A DNA stretch of 64,000 nt, from contig NZ_AP025506.1 of the NCBI RefSeq assembly GCF_024347595.1, positions 2,294,001 to 2,358,000 of the forward strand, given 5' to 3'. A program made the position numbers and the translations under genes. The notes under the pieces were generated by a model. That model was not told the origin of the DNA. It ran no database searches and saw nothing but the letters and a program-made list of their open reading frames with translations. Origin of the DNA: Vibrio pomeroyi. Lineage in GTDB: Bacteria; Pseudomonadota; Gammaproteobacteria; Enterobacterales; Vibrionaceae. Numbering within the stretch: the first letter of the stretch is position 1; each line of letters opens with the position of its first letter. This document shows positions 27,880 to 37,811 of the stretch, piece by piece.

Positions 27880-29013
27880 TTACTTAACCGACCATTGTGA
27901 CAATGAACGTTTAAAGTCTTCATAACCGAATTCATTCAGCTTTTGAACGTCGCCATTGCTGCGCTCGCAGTAGATTGATGGCATCTTCAAACCATTGAAC
28001 CAGTTCAGTTTCACCATGGTGTAACCCGCACTATCCAACAAGTGAAGCTTTTGACCGATCTTCAACGGCTCATCAAAGCTTGTTTCACAGAACTGATCAC
28101 CAGCCAGACAAGAACACGAACCAATCACGTAGTCATGACTGCCGTTTTCAGATGCTTCTAATACCGATGCTGGTTCATTGTAGATAAGCGTATCAAGACG
28201 GTGTGCTTCGGTTGCTGAATCCACAATCGCCGTTTTCTTCACGTTCTCAACAATATCCACCACGGTCACAACCAAGTCTGTCGTTTTCGTGATGATGGCT
28301 TCGCCCGGTTCAAGGTACATTTGCACGCCGTGCTTTTCAGAGAAGGCTTTTAGCGCAAAGCCAAGTTTGTCGATGTCATAGCCCGGCCATGTGAAGAACA
28401 CACCACCGCCCATGCTCACCCAGTCCAGCTTATCTAAGTGCTCACCAAACTGTTCTGAGATTGAATCAAGCAGGCCGATAAATGCATCGACGTCCTTGTT
28501 CTCACAGTTCACGTGGAACATCACGCCATTAATCTCGTCAAAGATCTCAGGCTTAATGTGATCAGCTTGAACACCTAAGCGAGAGAATTGACGCGCAGGG
28601 TTTGCTAAGTCTTGCCCTGCGTAGCTCACGCCCGGATTTAGACGTAAACCCAGCGACGCTTTACCTTCAACAATATGACGGTACGCTTCGAATTGGCTTT
28701 GTGAGTTGAAGATCATCTTGTCGCAAATATCCGCAACTTCTCTCACGTCATCTTCACTGTAACCCACACTGTAAGCGTGCGTTTCACCGCCAAAGGTTTC
28801 GTGACCAAGTTTCACTTCGTATGGGCCAGAGCTTGTCGTACCATCGAGGTAAGGCTTGATGATGTCAAACACACCCCATGTAGAAAAACACTTCAGTGCC
28901 AATACCAGCTTCACACCTGAAATCTCTTTCAGCTGCTTGGCTTTCTCTAAGTTCGCGATCAACTTGTCTTCATTGATCATGAAATACGGCGTTTTTAGTT
29001 CGTTGTTTTGCAT
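27880..29013 (-). CDS. nspC: Carboxynorspermidine decarboxylase
   Basis: NspC removes the carboxyl group of carboxynorspermidine to give norspermidine, a polyamine that in Vibrio acts in biofilm signalling. The 377-residue protein is a fold III PLP decarboxylase. The PLP-lysine segment [11 protein letters not shown], the glycine-rich [12 protein letters not shown] and the active-site [11 protein letters not shown] are visible. AAGGTA lies upstream of the ATG. It is the last gene of the norspermidine set, split from carboxynorspermidine synthase by 432 bases carrying repeats. Confidence 0.95.
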   Translation of the reverse strand: MQNNELKTPYFMINEDKLIANLEKAKQLKEISGVKLVLALKCFSTWGVFDIIKPYLDGTTSSGPYEVKLGHETFGGETHAYSVGYSEDDVREVADICDKMIFNSQSQFEAYRHIVEGKASLGLRLNPGVSYAGQDLANPARQFSRLGVQADHIKPEIFDEINGVMFHVNCENKDVDAFIGLLDSISEQFGEHLDKLDWVSMGGGVFFTWPGYDIDKLGFALKAFSEKHGVQMYLEPGEAIITKTTDLVVTVVDIVENVKKTAIVDSATEAHRLDTLIYNEPASVLEASENGSHDYVIGSCSCLAGDQFCETSFDEPLKIGQKLHLLDSAGYTMVKLNWFNGLKMPSIYCERSNGDVQKLNEFGYEDFKRSLSQWSVK

Positions 29014-29126
29014 GTTAATACCTTGCGGCCCTCGAGTTCACGAAGGCACATGATAATCGAACAAAGCCGACGCTTAATGCATCGGCTCGATATAAGTAAG
29101 TACATTGGAAGTATTTAAGTGTATTA

Positions 29127-29168
29127 GAGATTCCCTATTACACTCGTCCCTCGCTTTAGGGAATGACG
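29127..29168 (+). repeat. 42-bp palindromic repeat, copy 1
   Basis: It begins GAGATTCCCTATTACACTCG and ends TTTAGGGAATGACG, an imperfect palindrome. Copies of exactly the same length are found at 29318, 34238, 34434 (inverted) and 43804. Confidence 0.85.
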
Positions 29169-29237
29169 ATTTCTGCATTACCGATTAGATGAAGCAAATA
29201 TCGTCTTCGTCAAATACCAGAGAAAATAATCACCTTT

Positions 29238-29278
29238 CGTCATCCCCAAGAGGGAAGAATGAGCGAGTTGGGGATCTT
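29238..29278 (-). repeat. Palindromic repeat family, copy 2 (variant)
   Basis: On the minus strand it runs from AAGATCCCCAACTCGCTCAT to TTGGGGATGACG. It is a 41-base variant in which the pairing TTCCC/GGGAA is changed to TCCCC/GGGGA on both sides, so the palindrome is kept. Confidence 0.75.
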
Positions 29279-29317
29279 CCAAAGCCACCCGTCGTTCAAT
29301 AGAAATCGACAGCAACT

Positions 29318-29359
29318 GAGATTCCCTATTATGCTCACCCCTCTCTATAGGGAACAACG
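29318..29359 (+). repeat. 42-bp palindromic repeat, copy 3
   Basis: It begins GAGATTCCCTATTATGCTCA and ends TATAGGGAACAACG. It is slightly decayed at the 3' end (ACAACG instead of ATGACG). Confidence 0.8.
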
Positions 29360-29445
29360 ATGTTCTTAGTCATCTCATGGAAGAAGTAACCATCACCTTC
29401 GTCATTCCCCAGTAATTCAAAGCGAGGTAAGAACCTAACTATGTA

Positions 29446-30696
29446 TTACTTCAAAGTATGGATTAGAGGTAGACCTTGTCCTGGCTCTAGCTCTTGAACG
29501 TGCCAATCTAGACCGATTTCTGGCATCGTTGCTAGGAACGGGTCTGGGTTTAGCTGTTCCATGTTGAACACGCCTTTATCAGCCCATTCACCACGGAAGA
29601 ACTGAAGTGCAGCCGTAATAGCTGGAACACCCGTTGTGTAAGAAATCGCTTGGTGCTCTACGTCTTCGTAAGCCACTTCGTGGTCTGCGTTATTGTAGAT
29701 GAACACGCTGCGCTCTTTACCATCTTTCTTACCTTGAACCCAAGTACCGATACACGTTAAACCTGTGTAACCCGGAGCCAAAGACGTTGGATCTGGCAGT
29801 AGCGCTTTAAGAACATGTAGAGGCTGAACAACAGTGCCATCGTGCAGTGTTAGCGGGTCTGGGCTAAGAAGACCGATGTCACGCATGCAGTTAAAGTAGT
29901 TAAGGTAAGCATCACCAAAGCCCATCCAGAATTCGATACGCTTCGCTGGGATGAATTCCTTCATTGAACGAACTTCATCGTGCGCCATTGAGTAAACTTT
30001 GTGAGAACCACAGTTAGGGAAATCAAACTCAAGCATACGTGAGTGGCAAGGTACTTGTTTCCACTCTTCATTTTCCCAGTAGAAAGAATCGCCTTGGATC
30101 TCAAGCATGTTCGTTTCTGGGTCAAAGTTAGTCGCAAATTTCTTACCGTGGTCGCCTGCGTTTACGTCCATTACGTCGATCGTATCAATCTCATCGAATA
30201 GGTGCTTAACCGCGTGCGCTGCAAATACTGAAACCACACCTGGATCGAAACCCGCACCAAGAATACCTGTGATACCTGCCTCTGCAAACTTCTCACGGTA
30301 GCCCCACTGCCAATCGTAAGCTTGTGGTACTTGTTGGCCTTCAGAACATAGGTCAACTGCTACCGATGTATCTAAGTAAGATACTTTTGCTTGGTAACAC
30401 GCTTCCATGATCGCCATGTTTACCCAAGGAGGACCTGCGTTGATGACTAGGTCTGGTTTCACTTCGTTAATCAGAGCAACAAGTGCATCAACATCGTCAG
30501 CGTTTACTGCGCGAGCTTCTAGTTTTTTAGTTGAATCTTTAAGGTTGTTTTTACCTTTAATCGATTCGATGATTTTTTCACACTTCGCGATGGTGCGAGA
30601 AGCGATTGTGATATCACCCAGTACTTCGTTATTTTGTGCTGCTTTATGTGCAACAACCCAACCAACGCCGCCTGCACCAATTTGTAGAATAGCCAT
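29446..30696 (-). CDS. Carboxynorspermidine synthase (saccharopine dehydrogenase-like)
   Basis: This 416-residue enzyme has an N-terminal NAD(P)-binding motif (IGAGGVGWVVAHKAA) and the saccharopine-dehydrogenase fold (GAGFDPGVVSVFAAHAV). Carboxynorspermidine synthase condenses 1,3-diaminopropane with aspartate beta-semialdehyde using NADPH. The gene between dat-ddc and nspC is this enzyme in Vibrio. It starts 8 bases after the stop codon of dat-ddc, so the two form one unit. Confidence 0.93.
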   Translation of the reverse strand: MAILQIGAGGVGWVVAHKAAQNNEVLGDITIASRTIAKCEKIIESIKGKNNLKDSTKKLEARAVNADDVDALVALINEVKPDLVINAGPPWVNMAIMEACYQAKVSYLDTSVAVDLCSEGQQVPQAYDWQWGYREKFAEAGITGILGAGFDPGVVSVFAAHAVKHLFDEIDTIDVMDVNAGDHGKKFATNFDPETNMLEIQGDSFYWENEEWKQVPCHSRMLEFDFPNCGSHKVYSMAHDEVRSMKEFIPAKRIEFWMGFGDAYLNYFNCMRDIGLLSPDPLTLHDGTVVQPLHVLKALLPDPTSLAPGYTGLTCIGTWVQGKKDGKERSVFIYNNADHEVAYEDVEHQAISYTTGVPAITAALQFFRGEWADKGVFNMEQLNPDPFLATMPEIGLDWHVQELEPGQGLPLIHTLK

Positions 30697-30704
30697 AGTA
30701 TTAA

Positions 30705-33632
30705 TTACCCTTGTTGTTCTGCTAGCTCAGTGGCTAGAGTTTGAATTTTGTTAATTAGAGATTTGAAATCTGAAGTCTTTAGGCACGGATTCAAGATAGT
30801 GAATTTAAGCGCACTCTTACCATCCACGACCGTTTCACCCAATACCGCAACACCACGAGTCAGCGCTTCCAGTCTTAGCGTTTGATTCAGTTTGTCTAAA
30901 TCTAGCTCACCGTTTACTGACTGCTTATTGTTCGGCTTAGATCGGAACAGCACTGTTGATAGTGAAGGCTCCGCGAGTAGCTCTAAGTCAGCTTGGTTTT
31001 GAATCAGGTCTGCCACTTCTAGCGTTTGCTCAAGAAGATGGTCGTACATGTCTCCCAACTGCTTTGGCCCAACGCTTTGCATCGTCATGAAGACTTTCAA
31101 TGCATCGAAACGCTTGGTGGTCGCGATAGACTTGTCGACTAAGTTCGGCAGCTCATCGTGTTCACGGTTTAGGTAATCTGCGTGATGCAGAAGGTACTTA
31201 AAGTTCGCTTTGTCTTTCAACAACACCGCGCCACAGCTGATTGTTTGGTAGAAAAGCTTGTGGAAATCGACACTCACAGAGTCCGCTTTTTCGATGCCTT
31301 GTAAACGAGCCTTGTGGCTACTCAAGATAAGCGCGCCACCGTAAGCACTGTCGACATGGAACCAAAGGCCTTGTTGGCTTGCGATGTCTGCAATCGCATC
31401 AAGGTCGTCGATAGCACCGTGATCAGTAGTACCTGCCGTCCCCACTACAGCAAAAGGAATCAGGCCTTGAGCTTTAAGTGCTTTGACTTCTGCGTCCAAC
31501 AAATCAGGTTTGATGGTGCCGTTTGCGTTCGTTTCAACACAACACACCGCGCTCTCGCCTAAACCAAGTAGTGAAGCGGATTTTTGAACCGTGAAGTGAG
31601 ATTTGTTTGAACACAAGATACGAAGCTTGCTCGCGTAATCTGGCAAACCCAGCTTTTGGATTGAGTGACCATCGTGCTTATCCGCAACCCAATCTCTCGC
31701 TAGCAATAAGCCCATTAGGTTACTTTGCGTGCCACCACTGGTGAAAACACCGTCCGCTTTCTCGCCAAGTTGGTACTTGTCACACATCCAATCAACCACG
31801 CGCTGCTCAACATAAGTTGCAGCCGATGCTTGGTCCCATGAATCCATTGATTGATTCAGAGCCGCGATAATGGACTCCGCCGCTACCGATGCCATAAGAG
31901 GAGGTGTGTGAAGATGTGCAATACAGTCAGGGTGTTGCACAAAGATGGAGTTAGCAGCGACAAGGTCTGCAGTGCTATCTACAACGTCAACCAAAGCGTG
32001 TTGGTTGTTGTCTAGGTCGACAGCCTTGATTGCAGCCTCTAGCACTTTTGGTTCTAGACCTGAGTATGGCGTTTCAACCTGCTCAAAAACGGCTTTCATT
32101 GCTTGAGTGGTTTGGTTCATCACGTTAGCGAATTCGTCGCTACCGCCTAAGCCTGTGTGAATGAAGTGCTTGTTCCACTCTTGGTTTGCTGGCTCACTTG
32201 AAGCTTGATCTTCTTGAACGCCTCCGCCAGCAGCAATAATGGCTTCTTCCATCACGCGCAGTGCAAAGTCTATCTGCTCGAAAGAGATAATCATCGGTGG
32301 TAGGAAGCGAATCACGGAGCCATCACGACCGCCCTTCTCGACCATCAAACCGCGCTCTAATGCTGCGCGCTGAATCGCTAGGGTCAGTTCGCCGTCTGAT
32401 TTCGGCTCACCAAACTTGTTAAGTTCGCCATTTGGTTGCTTGATCTCAGCGCCAAGCATTAGGCCTTTACCACGAACCTCAGCAATGCAGTTCACGCGAG
32501 ATTGAATCTTCTCTAATCCATGACGCAGGTATTGGCCTGCAATATTCGCGTGCTCAACCAAACCATCTCGCTCGATGATTTCTAACGCTTTCGCACCAGA
32601 CACCATAGCCAGTTGGTTACCACGGAAAGTACCCGTGTGCTCACCCGCTTTCCATGTATCGATGCTCTTATCGAATACGAGCAGCGACATCGGCAGTCCG
32701 CCACCAATCGCTTTAGATAAACATAAGATATCAGGGTTAACGCCTGACTCTTCAAACGCAAATCGATGACCTGTTTTGCCTACACCACATTGGATTTCAT
32801 CAAAAATCAGTAAGATACCGTGTTCATCACAGATGCGACGTAGACCTTGTAACCAAGAAGCAGGAGCAGGAATAACACCGCCCTCACCTTGTACAGGCTC
32901 AACGATCATCGCAGCCGGTTTCATGATGCCAGATTCGTCATCATTCAACATACGTTCGATGTAACGAATGCTTGCGTTCGCACCCGCTTCACCGCCAATG
33001 CCAAACGGGCAGCGTAGGTTATATGGGAAAGGCATAAAGTGCACGTCAGACATCAAGCCGCTACGACGTTCTTTTGTGCCTAAGTTGCCCATCATGCCCA
33101 TGGTGCCGTTGGTCATGCCGTGGTAAGCACCACGGAAAGCAAACATGGTGTTACGACCTGTGGTTTGCTTCGCTAGCTTGATTGCCGCTTCAACGGCATC
33201 AGCGCCTGACGGGCCACAGAATTGAAGAACCGAGTTATCTGAAAAGTCTTGAGGAAGAAACGCTTTAACTCGCTTGATAAACGTCTCTTTTGCTTGAGTC
33301 GTAATATCAAGAGTTTGGTATGGCAGACCGGAATCAAGTTGGTCTTTAAGTGCTTGGTTAATCTCCGGGTGGTTATAACCCAAAGAAAGTGTACCTGCAC
33401 CGGCTAAGCAATCGAGAAAGAGTTGGCCACGAGTATCTTCGACTAAAGCACCGCATGCTCGCTTAATAGCAATAGGAAGGCGTCTTGGGTAAGAACGAAC
33501 ATCCGACTCATGCTGTTCTTGCTCAAGCAAAATAGCGTCAGGTGTTAGGTCGTAAGTTCCCTCTACGATAGGAACCATAGTTGAAAATGAATTTGCGATA
33601 GTATTGATATCGACTTCAAAGGCGGTAGTCAT
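30705..33632 (-). CDS. Fused diaminobutyrate aminotransferase and decarboxylase
   Basis: This 975-residue bifunctional protein has two PLP domains. Residues about 1-460 are a class III aminotransferase (LSKAIGGGLPMS contains the PLP lysine) that makes L-2,4-diaminobutyrate from aspartate beta-semialdehyde. Residues about 490-975 are a group II decarboxylase (SVDFHKLFYQ contains the PLP lysine) that makes 1,3-diaminopropane. Fused forms are known in vibrios. The ATG at 33632 has AGGGGA five bases upstream; an upstream in-frame start adding 15 residues is unlikely. It begins the norspermidine operon. Confidence 0.95.
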   Translation of the reverse strand: MTTAFEVDINTIANSFSTMVPIVEGTYDLTPDAILLEQEQHESDVRSYPRRLPIAIKRACGALVEDTRGQLFLDCLAGAGTLSLGYNHPEINQALKDQLDSGLPYQTLDITTQAKETFIKRVKAFLPQDFSDNSVLQFCGPSGADAVEAAIKLAKQTTGRNTMFAFRGAYHGMTNGTMGMMGNLGTKERRSGLMSDVHFMPFPYNLRCPFGIGGEAGANASIRYIERMLNDDESGIMKPAAMIVEPVQGEGGVIPAPASWLQGLRRICDEHGILLIFDEIQCGVGKTGHRFAFEESGVNPDILCLSKAIGGGLPMSLLVFDKSIDTWKAGEHTGTFRGNQLAMVSGAKALEIIERDGLVEHANIAGQYLRHGLEKIQSRVNCIAEVRGKGLMLGAEIKQPNGELNKFGEPKSDGELTLAIQRAALERGLMVEKGGRDGSVIRFLPPMIISFEQIDFALRVMEEAIIAAGGGVQEDQASSEPANQEWNKHFIHTGLGGSDEFANVMNQTTQAMKAVFEQVETPYSGLEPKVLEAAIKAVDLDNNQHALVDVVDSTADLVAANSIFVQHPDCIAHLHTPPLMASVAAESIIAALNQSMDSWDQASAATYVEQRVVDWMCDKYQLGEKADGVFTSGGTQSNLMGLLLARDWVADKHDGHSIQKLGLPDYASKLRILCSNKSHFTVQKSASLLGLGESAVCCVETNANGTIKPDLLDAEVKALKAQGLIPFAVVGTAGTTDHGAIDDLDAIADIASQQGLWFHVDSAYGGALILSSHKARLQGIEKADSVSVDFHKLFYQTISCGAVLLKDKANFKYLLHHADYLNREHDELPNLVDKSIATTKRFDALKVFMTMQSVGPKQLGDMYDHLLEQTLEVADLIQNQADLELLAEPSLSTVLFRSKPNNKQSVNGELDLDKLNQTLRLEALTRGVAVLGETVVDGKSALKFTILNPCLKTSDFKSLINKIQTLATELAEQQG

Positions 33633-34237
33633 AAAAGTCCCCTTGAATGTGTTCATACTCACCTCCATCAGACGCAATTACACACCGACCCTCTGTTGAT
33701 TTAGAGAGAGTTCATGGTGAAGCACGCGTATTGTCTAGAAATGAGATATAGCTGTACGCTCGCATAAGTCAAATGACGAATACGAAATTAGGCCGTCTTA
33801 AGACAGCGAAAAATTGTTAGCGAAAGCTCAAGGTTCAGTAATGCTACTGTTTTGAAGAATTGGACATTTTTGCAGGATCGGGCAGCTATGTGGAGCTGGT
33901 CCCTTTGGAAATGCAGAGCTGATTAGCAATGTTGTAGTTAGTGTGTTCAATGTTGGGTTTCCCATTAACATGGCGAACTGCGCCATAAGTATCCCGTCTA
34001 TCAGCTAAAGGACTAGCCAATACCTACCCTACGTAATGTCCCAATCAGCAAGAATGGTCATCACGCGTATCCCCCAGAAGCAATCACGGCTCTTTTTGAG
34101 CATCGGTCATTCCGAGATTGCGCGGGAAAGTAACATAAAGTGAAACGAACTATCAATAGTTTTTAATGATGGCTTAATAAATAACGGAAGTGACGGAAAG
34201 ATCGTTGAAAATATCATCAACACGTCCTTTCATTACA

Positions 34238-34279
34238 GAGATCCCCGGTTCGCTCGTTCCTCACGGCCGAGGATGACGA
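34238..34279 (+). repeat. 42-bp palindromic repeat, copy 5 (variant)
   Basis: It begins GAGATCCCCGGTTCGCTCGT and ends GGCCGAGGATGACG. It shares the ends and the central CTCGTTCCTC of the family but has a more GC-rich stem. Confidence 0.8.
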
Positions 34280-34433
34280 CGTGGTGTTATAACCGTTGCT
34301 AGAGAAGCTTTAAAGCTGGATGCTTGCGTCACTCCTTAAAATCGGAAACGACCTCATAGCGAACCTTGCACCGAAACCATCAAAGCTCACTACACGATAA
34401 GGGAGTGAAAAGTTAATCACCTGCTCGCATTTA

Positions 34434-34475
34434 CGTCATTCCCTAGAACGAGGAACGAGTTCATCGGGAATCTCG
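34434..34475 (-). repeat. 42-bp palindromic repeat, copy 6, inverted
   Basis: On the plus strand it runs CGTCATTCCCTAGAACGAGG to ATCGGGAATCTCG. It is the reverse complement of the family consensus. Confidence 0.85.
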
Positions 34476-34594
34476 CTTTTAAAAGCTGAGTGATATAAAC
34501 GAATTTGATAACGAAGGTTTTGCTATAGAAATAAAGCTTGGGCGCGGATTCGAAAAAATGAATACAGACATAGAAACACTAAACGAAAAAAACC

Positions 34595-34627
34595 AAAAAA
34601 GCCCGAACATTTCTGTTCGGGCTTTTT
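34595..34627 (-). terminator. Terminator of the tRNA operon
   Basis: A perfect 8-bp stem (GCCCGAAC / GTTCGGGC) with a 6-base loop is followed leftwards by a run of six T. Confidence 0.92.
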
Positions 34628-34631
34628 AATT

Positions 34632-34707
34632 TGGAGCGATACATCGGGTTCGAACCGATGACCTCAACCTTGGCAAGGTTGCGCTCTACCAACTGAGCTA
34701 GTATCGC
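34632..34707 (-). tRNA. tRNA-Gly (GCC), copy 2
   Basis: The 76-base gene has acceptor arms GCGATAC / GTATCGC, an anticodon stem-loop with CTTGCCAAG (anticodon GCC), T-loop GTTCGAAC and an encoded CCA. It is identical over its whole length to the copy at 34907-34982. Confidence 0.96.
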
Positions 34708-34739
34708 ATTTGCTTTATCGAGATAAAGACTTTAATAGA

Positions 34740-34826
34740 TGGTGCCCCGGGCCGGACTTGAACCGGCACAACGCGAACGTCGAGGGATTTTAAATCCCTT
34801 GTGTCTACCAATTCCACCACCAGGGC
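34740..34826 (-). tRNA. tRNA-Leu (TAA)
   Basis: The 87-base class II tRNA has acceptor start GCCCTGG, anticodon loop in GGGATTTAAAATCCC (anticodon TAA), a long variable arm, T-loop GTTCAAGT and an encoded CCA. It resembles E. coli leuZ, which also lies after pgsA. Confidence 0.95.
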
Positions 34827-34906
34827 ACGCAATTCTTTATTGCGATGCCGATTACTGAAAAGTAAAACACCATCTTAATGCTGACGCCAATCAACATTAC
34901 AAAATT

Positions 34907-34982
34907 TGGAGCGATACATCGGGTTCGAACCGATGACCTCAACCTTGGCAAGGTTGCGCTCTACCAACTGAGCTAGTATCGC
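34907..34982 (-). tRNA. tRNA-Gly (GCC), copy 1
   Basis: The 76-base gene is the same sequence as the copy at 34632-34707, with anticodon GCC and encoded CCA. It is the second gene transcribed in the operon. Confidence 0.96.
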
Positions 34983-35019
34983 ATTTTCATTCATCAACTT
35001 TCTAAAATGAAAGAGAGAA

Positions 35020-35093
35020 TGGAGGCGCCTCCCGGAGTCGAACCGAGGTCCACGGATTTGCAATCCGCTGCATAGCCACTCTGCCAAGGCGCC
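35020..35093 (-). tRNA. tRNA-Cys (GCA)
   Basis: The 74-base gene has acceptor start GGCGCCT, anticodon loop in GGATTGCAAATCC (anticodon GCA), T-loop GTTCGACT and an encoded CCA. It is the first tRNA of the four-gene operon. Confidence 0.96.
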
Positions 35094-35144
35094 TTAGTAA
35101 CTCCAATCGAATTGCTCGTTGCCATCCTCTTGGGTACGGGATGC

Positions 35145-35172
35145 ATTCTACGGATTCAGACGATTGAGTCAA
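35145..35172 (-). promoter_or_regulatory. Promoter of the tRNA operon
   Basis: On the minus strand there is TTGACT, 16 bases, then TAGAAT, followed by a GC-rich stretch (GCATCCCG) of the kind seen at stringently controlled stable-RNA promoters. A transcript would start about 45 bases before tRNA-Cys. Confidence 0.7.
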
Positions 35173-35329
35173 TATTATTTTTGTATTTTTAATTCGTTTG
35201 AATAGATTTCATACGAAACAGGCCAAATAGCTGACTTTATGTGCAAAAGACACTGTGAGCAGGTTATTCAAAGGAGATCTATATCACATTAGATATCGAG
35301 TATTGATAACTTAGCCTTAGGTTAAAGAT

Positions 35330-35354
35330 CAAAAAAGCGAGCCTCAGCTCGCTT
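35330..35354 (-). terminator. Terminator of pgsA
   Basis: A perfect 8-bp stem (AAGCGAGC / GCTCGCTT) with loop CTGA or CTCA ends leftwards in a run of T. It separates pgsA from the tRNA operon. Confidence 0.88.
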
Positions 35355-35359
35355 CTTCA

Positions 35360-35917
35360 TCAATGGTGTTTTTCGTCTAACAAATCGTCTTTGGCGGCCA
35401 TCAAGTATTGCGCCATTGACCAATAAGTAAGAACGGTTGCAACATACAGTGCAATGTAACCTACCCACACCATCCAGTCGTCGTATCTCCAGATAAGTAC
35501 CCAAAGAGCGAACATCTGAGAAACCGTTTTGACTTTACCAACCCAAGATACCGCAACACTTGCGCGTTTACCGATTTCGGCCATCCATTCACGAAGCGCT
35601 GAAATGATAATTTCACGAGCAATCATGGTCACCGCGGGGATAGTTATCCAAATCGAATGATAGTGTTCAGTAATCAGAATAAGAGCCGTAGCCACCAGCA
35701 CTTTATCGGCCACTGGGTCAATAAATGCGCCAAAGCGAGAGGTTTGCCCTAACTTACGAGCAAGCATGCCATCTAGCCAGTCAGTAAAACCTGCTACCCA
35801 AAACACCATCGCAGCAGCAAAAGGAGCCCATTGATAAGGTAGGTAAAAAACAACAACGAATACTGGGATCAAAAATAGTCTCAGTAAGGACAAAATGTTA
35901 GGTATATTCAAACGCAT
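35360..35917 (-). CDS. pgsA: CDP-diacylglycerol-glycerol-3-phosphate 3-phosphatidyltransferase
   Basis: PgsA makes phosphatidylglycerol phosphate, the committed step to phosphatidylglycerol and cardiolipin, in the inner membrane. The 185-residue protein has about five membrane helices and the CDP-alcohol phosphotransferase motif [20 protein letters not shown], with the two Asp of the final DPVADK. The uvrC-pgsA-tRNA order is as in E. coli. Confidence 0.97.
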   Translation of the reverse strand: MRLNIPNILSLLRLFLIPVFVVVFYLPYQWAPFAAAMVFWVAGFTDWLDGMLARKLGQTSRFGAFIDPVADKVLVATALILITEHYHSIWITIPAVTMIAREIIISALREWMAEIGKRASVAVSWVGKVKTVSQMFALWVLIWRYDDWMVWVGYIALYVATVLTYWSMAQYLMAAKDDLLDEKHH

Positions 35918-35963
35918 ATTATTGGGCTCTTATTAATTGCGCTTTAATGGTGCGGGATTTTTA

Positions 35964-37796
35964 CTATTGTTTCAATGCTTGATAAATGTTTTCTGCCAAA
36001 GAATGACTAATGCCCGGCACTTTGGCTATTTCTTCGACAGTTGCACGCTTAAGTTCTTGTAAGCCTCCCATATATTTCAGCAAAGCTTGACGACGCTTAG
36101 GCCCTACCCCTTCAATTCCTTCCAAAGCACTGGTTCTGCGCGTTTTACCGCGTTTCGCTCGGTGCCCTGCAATCGCATGATTATGGCTTTCATCTCGAAT
36201 GTGTTGAATAAGGTGCAGCGCTGGTGCATCACTGGGTAAATTAAACTCTTCCCCTTCAAGGGTCACTAGAGTCTCTAAACCAGGTTTACGGGTTACCCCT
36301 TTCGCAATACCCATCATTCTCGGTCTAAACGGCCAGTCACCCCAATATTGGGAAATAATTTCATGAGCGCGGTTAAGTTGACCTTTACCACCATCGATAA
36401 AGATGATGTCTGGGATTTTGTCTACATCAAGCTGCTTCGAATAACGTCTCTCAAGCGCCTGAGCCATCGCCGCATAATCATCACCACCGGTAATGCCCGT
36501 GATGTTGTAACGGCGGTATTCCGGCTTAACAGGACCTTCTTGATTGAACACCACACAAGACGCAATCGTGCTTTCACCCATAGTATGACTGATATCGAAA
36601 CATTCCATGCGTTTAATCGCATCCATCGACAACACTTCTTGTAGCTCTTTGAAGCGCTGATTAATCGTCATCTTGTGGTTAATCTTGGTCGTAATCGCCG
36701 TTAACGCATTGGTGTTCGACAATTTAAGGTAACGACCACGAGTACCAGAAGGATTAGTGTTGAAATGGATCTTACGACCCGCAACCTCACACAAAGCTTC
36801 TTGAATCGGAGTGACGTCTTCCATTAGGTCTGCGTTTAGAATCAAGCGGGTTGGAATGGTTCTCGCTTCATTATGCGCTAAGTAATATTGACTTAAAAAG
36901 CTCGAAAAGACCTCTTCGCGTACCGTATTGTTTGGAATCTTAGGAAAGTGGCTTCGGCTACCTAAGACTTTACCTTGCCGAATCATCAAGATATGAATAC
37001 ACGCCACGCCATTCTCTTGAGCAAAGCCCAACACATCCATATCTTCCATAGAGTCGTCAGATACATACTGTTGTTCTTGCACACGTCGAATCGCTTGGAT
37101 TTGATCGCGAAAAGCAGCGGCTTGTTCAAAGCGAAGCTCTCGGCTGGCCGTGTCCATCTTCTCGATGAGCGTCTCTAGCACCAGCTTATCTTTCCCTTGC
37201 AGGAATAGACGAACATAGTCGATAAGCTCGCTGTACTCTTCATCAGAGATAATCGAGCTGACACATGGCGCAGCACAACGACCAATTTGATACATCAAGC
37301 ATGGACGTGTTCTGTTGGCATAAACCGTGTCTTCACACTGACGAGCAGGAAAGATTTTTTGAATTAGGTGTAGCGTCTCACGCACAGCACCGGAGTCAGG
37401 ATAAGGACCAAAGTATTCACCCTTTTTCTTTTTAGCTCCACGGTGCATCGACAAACGAGGATGCTTGTGACCGCTAATAAAAATATAAGGGTACGACTTA
37501 TCATCACGCAGAAGTACGTTGTATTTCGGTAGATACTGCTTGATGTAGTTGTGCTCAAGAATAAGAGCTTCAGTTTCCGTGTGCGTTACAGTGACATCGA
37601 TCTTGTCAATATTGCTGACTAGAGCGCGAGTTTTTTCACTGTCGACTTTTTTACGGAAATAACTGGAAAGGCGTTTTTTGAGGTTCTTAGCTTTACCGAC
37701 GTAAATAACGACAGCCTCGGCGTTATACATTCGATAAACGCCGGGCTGTTCTGTTACTGTCTTGAGGAATGAGACTGAGTCAAACAAGTTGGTCAC
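35964..37796 (-). CDS. uvrC: Excinuclease ABC subunit C
   Basis: UvrC makes both cuts beside bulky DNA lesions in nucleotide excision repair. The 610-residue protein has an N-terminal GIY-YIG nuclease domain (GVYRMY...[14 protein letters not shown]), a UvrB-binding region near residues 200-240, an RNase H-like domain with [12 protein letters not shown], and C-terminal helix-hairpin-helix motifs ([18 protein letters not shown]). It follows varA by 15 bases, as uvrC follows uvrY in E. coli. Confidence 0.97.
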   Translation of the reverse strand: MTNLFDSVSFLKTVTEQPGVYRMYNAEAVVIYVGKAKNLKKRLSSYFRKKVDSEKTRALVSNIDKIDVTVTHTETEALILEHNYIKQYLPKYNVLLRDDKSYPYIFISGHKHPRLSMHRGAKKKKGEYFGPYPDSGAVRETLHLIQKIFPARQCEDTVYANRTRPCLMYQIGRCAAPCVSSIISDEEYSELIDYVRLFLQGKDKLVLETLIEKMDTASRELRFEQAAAFRDQIQAIRRVQEQQYVSDDSMEDMDVLGFAQENGVACIHILMIRQGKVLGSRSHFPKIPNNTVREEVFSSFLSQYYLAHNEARTIPTRLILNADLMEDVTPIQEALCEVAGRKIHFNTNPSGTRGRYLKLSNTNALTAITTKINHKMTINQRFKELQEVLSMDAIKRMECFDISHTMGESTIASCVVFNQEGPVKPEYRRYNITGITGGDDYAAMAQALERRYSKQLDVDKIPDIIFIDGGKGQLNRAHEIISQYWGDWPFRPRMMGIAKGVTRKPGLETLVTLEGEEFNLPSDAPALHLIQHIRDESHNHAIAGHRAKRGKTRRTSALEGIEGVGPKRRQALLKYMGGLQELKRATVEEIAKVPGISHSLAENIYQALKQ

Positions 37797-37811
37797 TATA
37801 CGATCTCAGTG

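Larger units (their letters stand above)
29014..29445. other. Gene-free gap inside the norspermidine gene set, filled with repeats
   Basis: The 432 bases between carboxynorspermidine synthase and nspC hold repeat copies 1-3 and a degenerate fourth piece (CGTCATTCCCC at about 29399-29410). No coding sequence is supported. The repeats may have been inserted between genes once closely linked. Confidence 0.65.
33633..34594. other. Nearly 1 kb without a supported gene
   Basis: This interval between the norspermidine operon and the tRNA operon holds two members of the 42-bp repeat family (34238 and 34434). I also see scattered repeat-like fragments such as GGTCATTCCGAGATTGCG near 34105. No reading frame with a credible ribosome site or recognisable product was found. 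It must also contain the dat-ddc promoter. Confidence 0.55.

Noticed and set aside
29014..29445. CRISPR array or integron-type repeats
   Set aside because: The repeats are palindromic, irregularly spaced, in mixed orientations and also found many kilobases away; there are no cas genes, integrase or attC-type ends.
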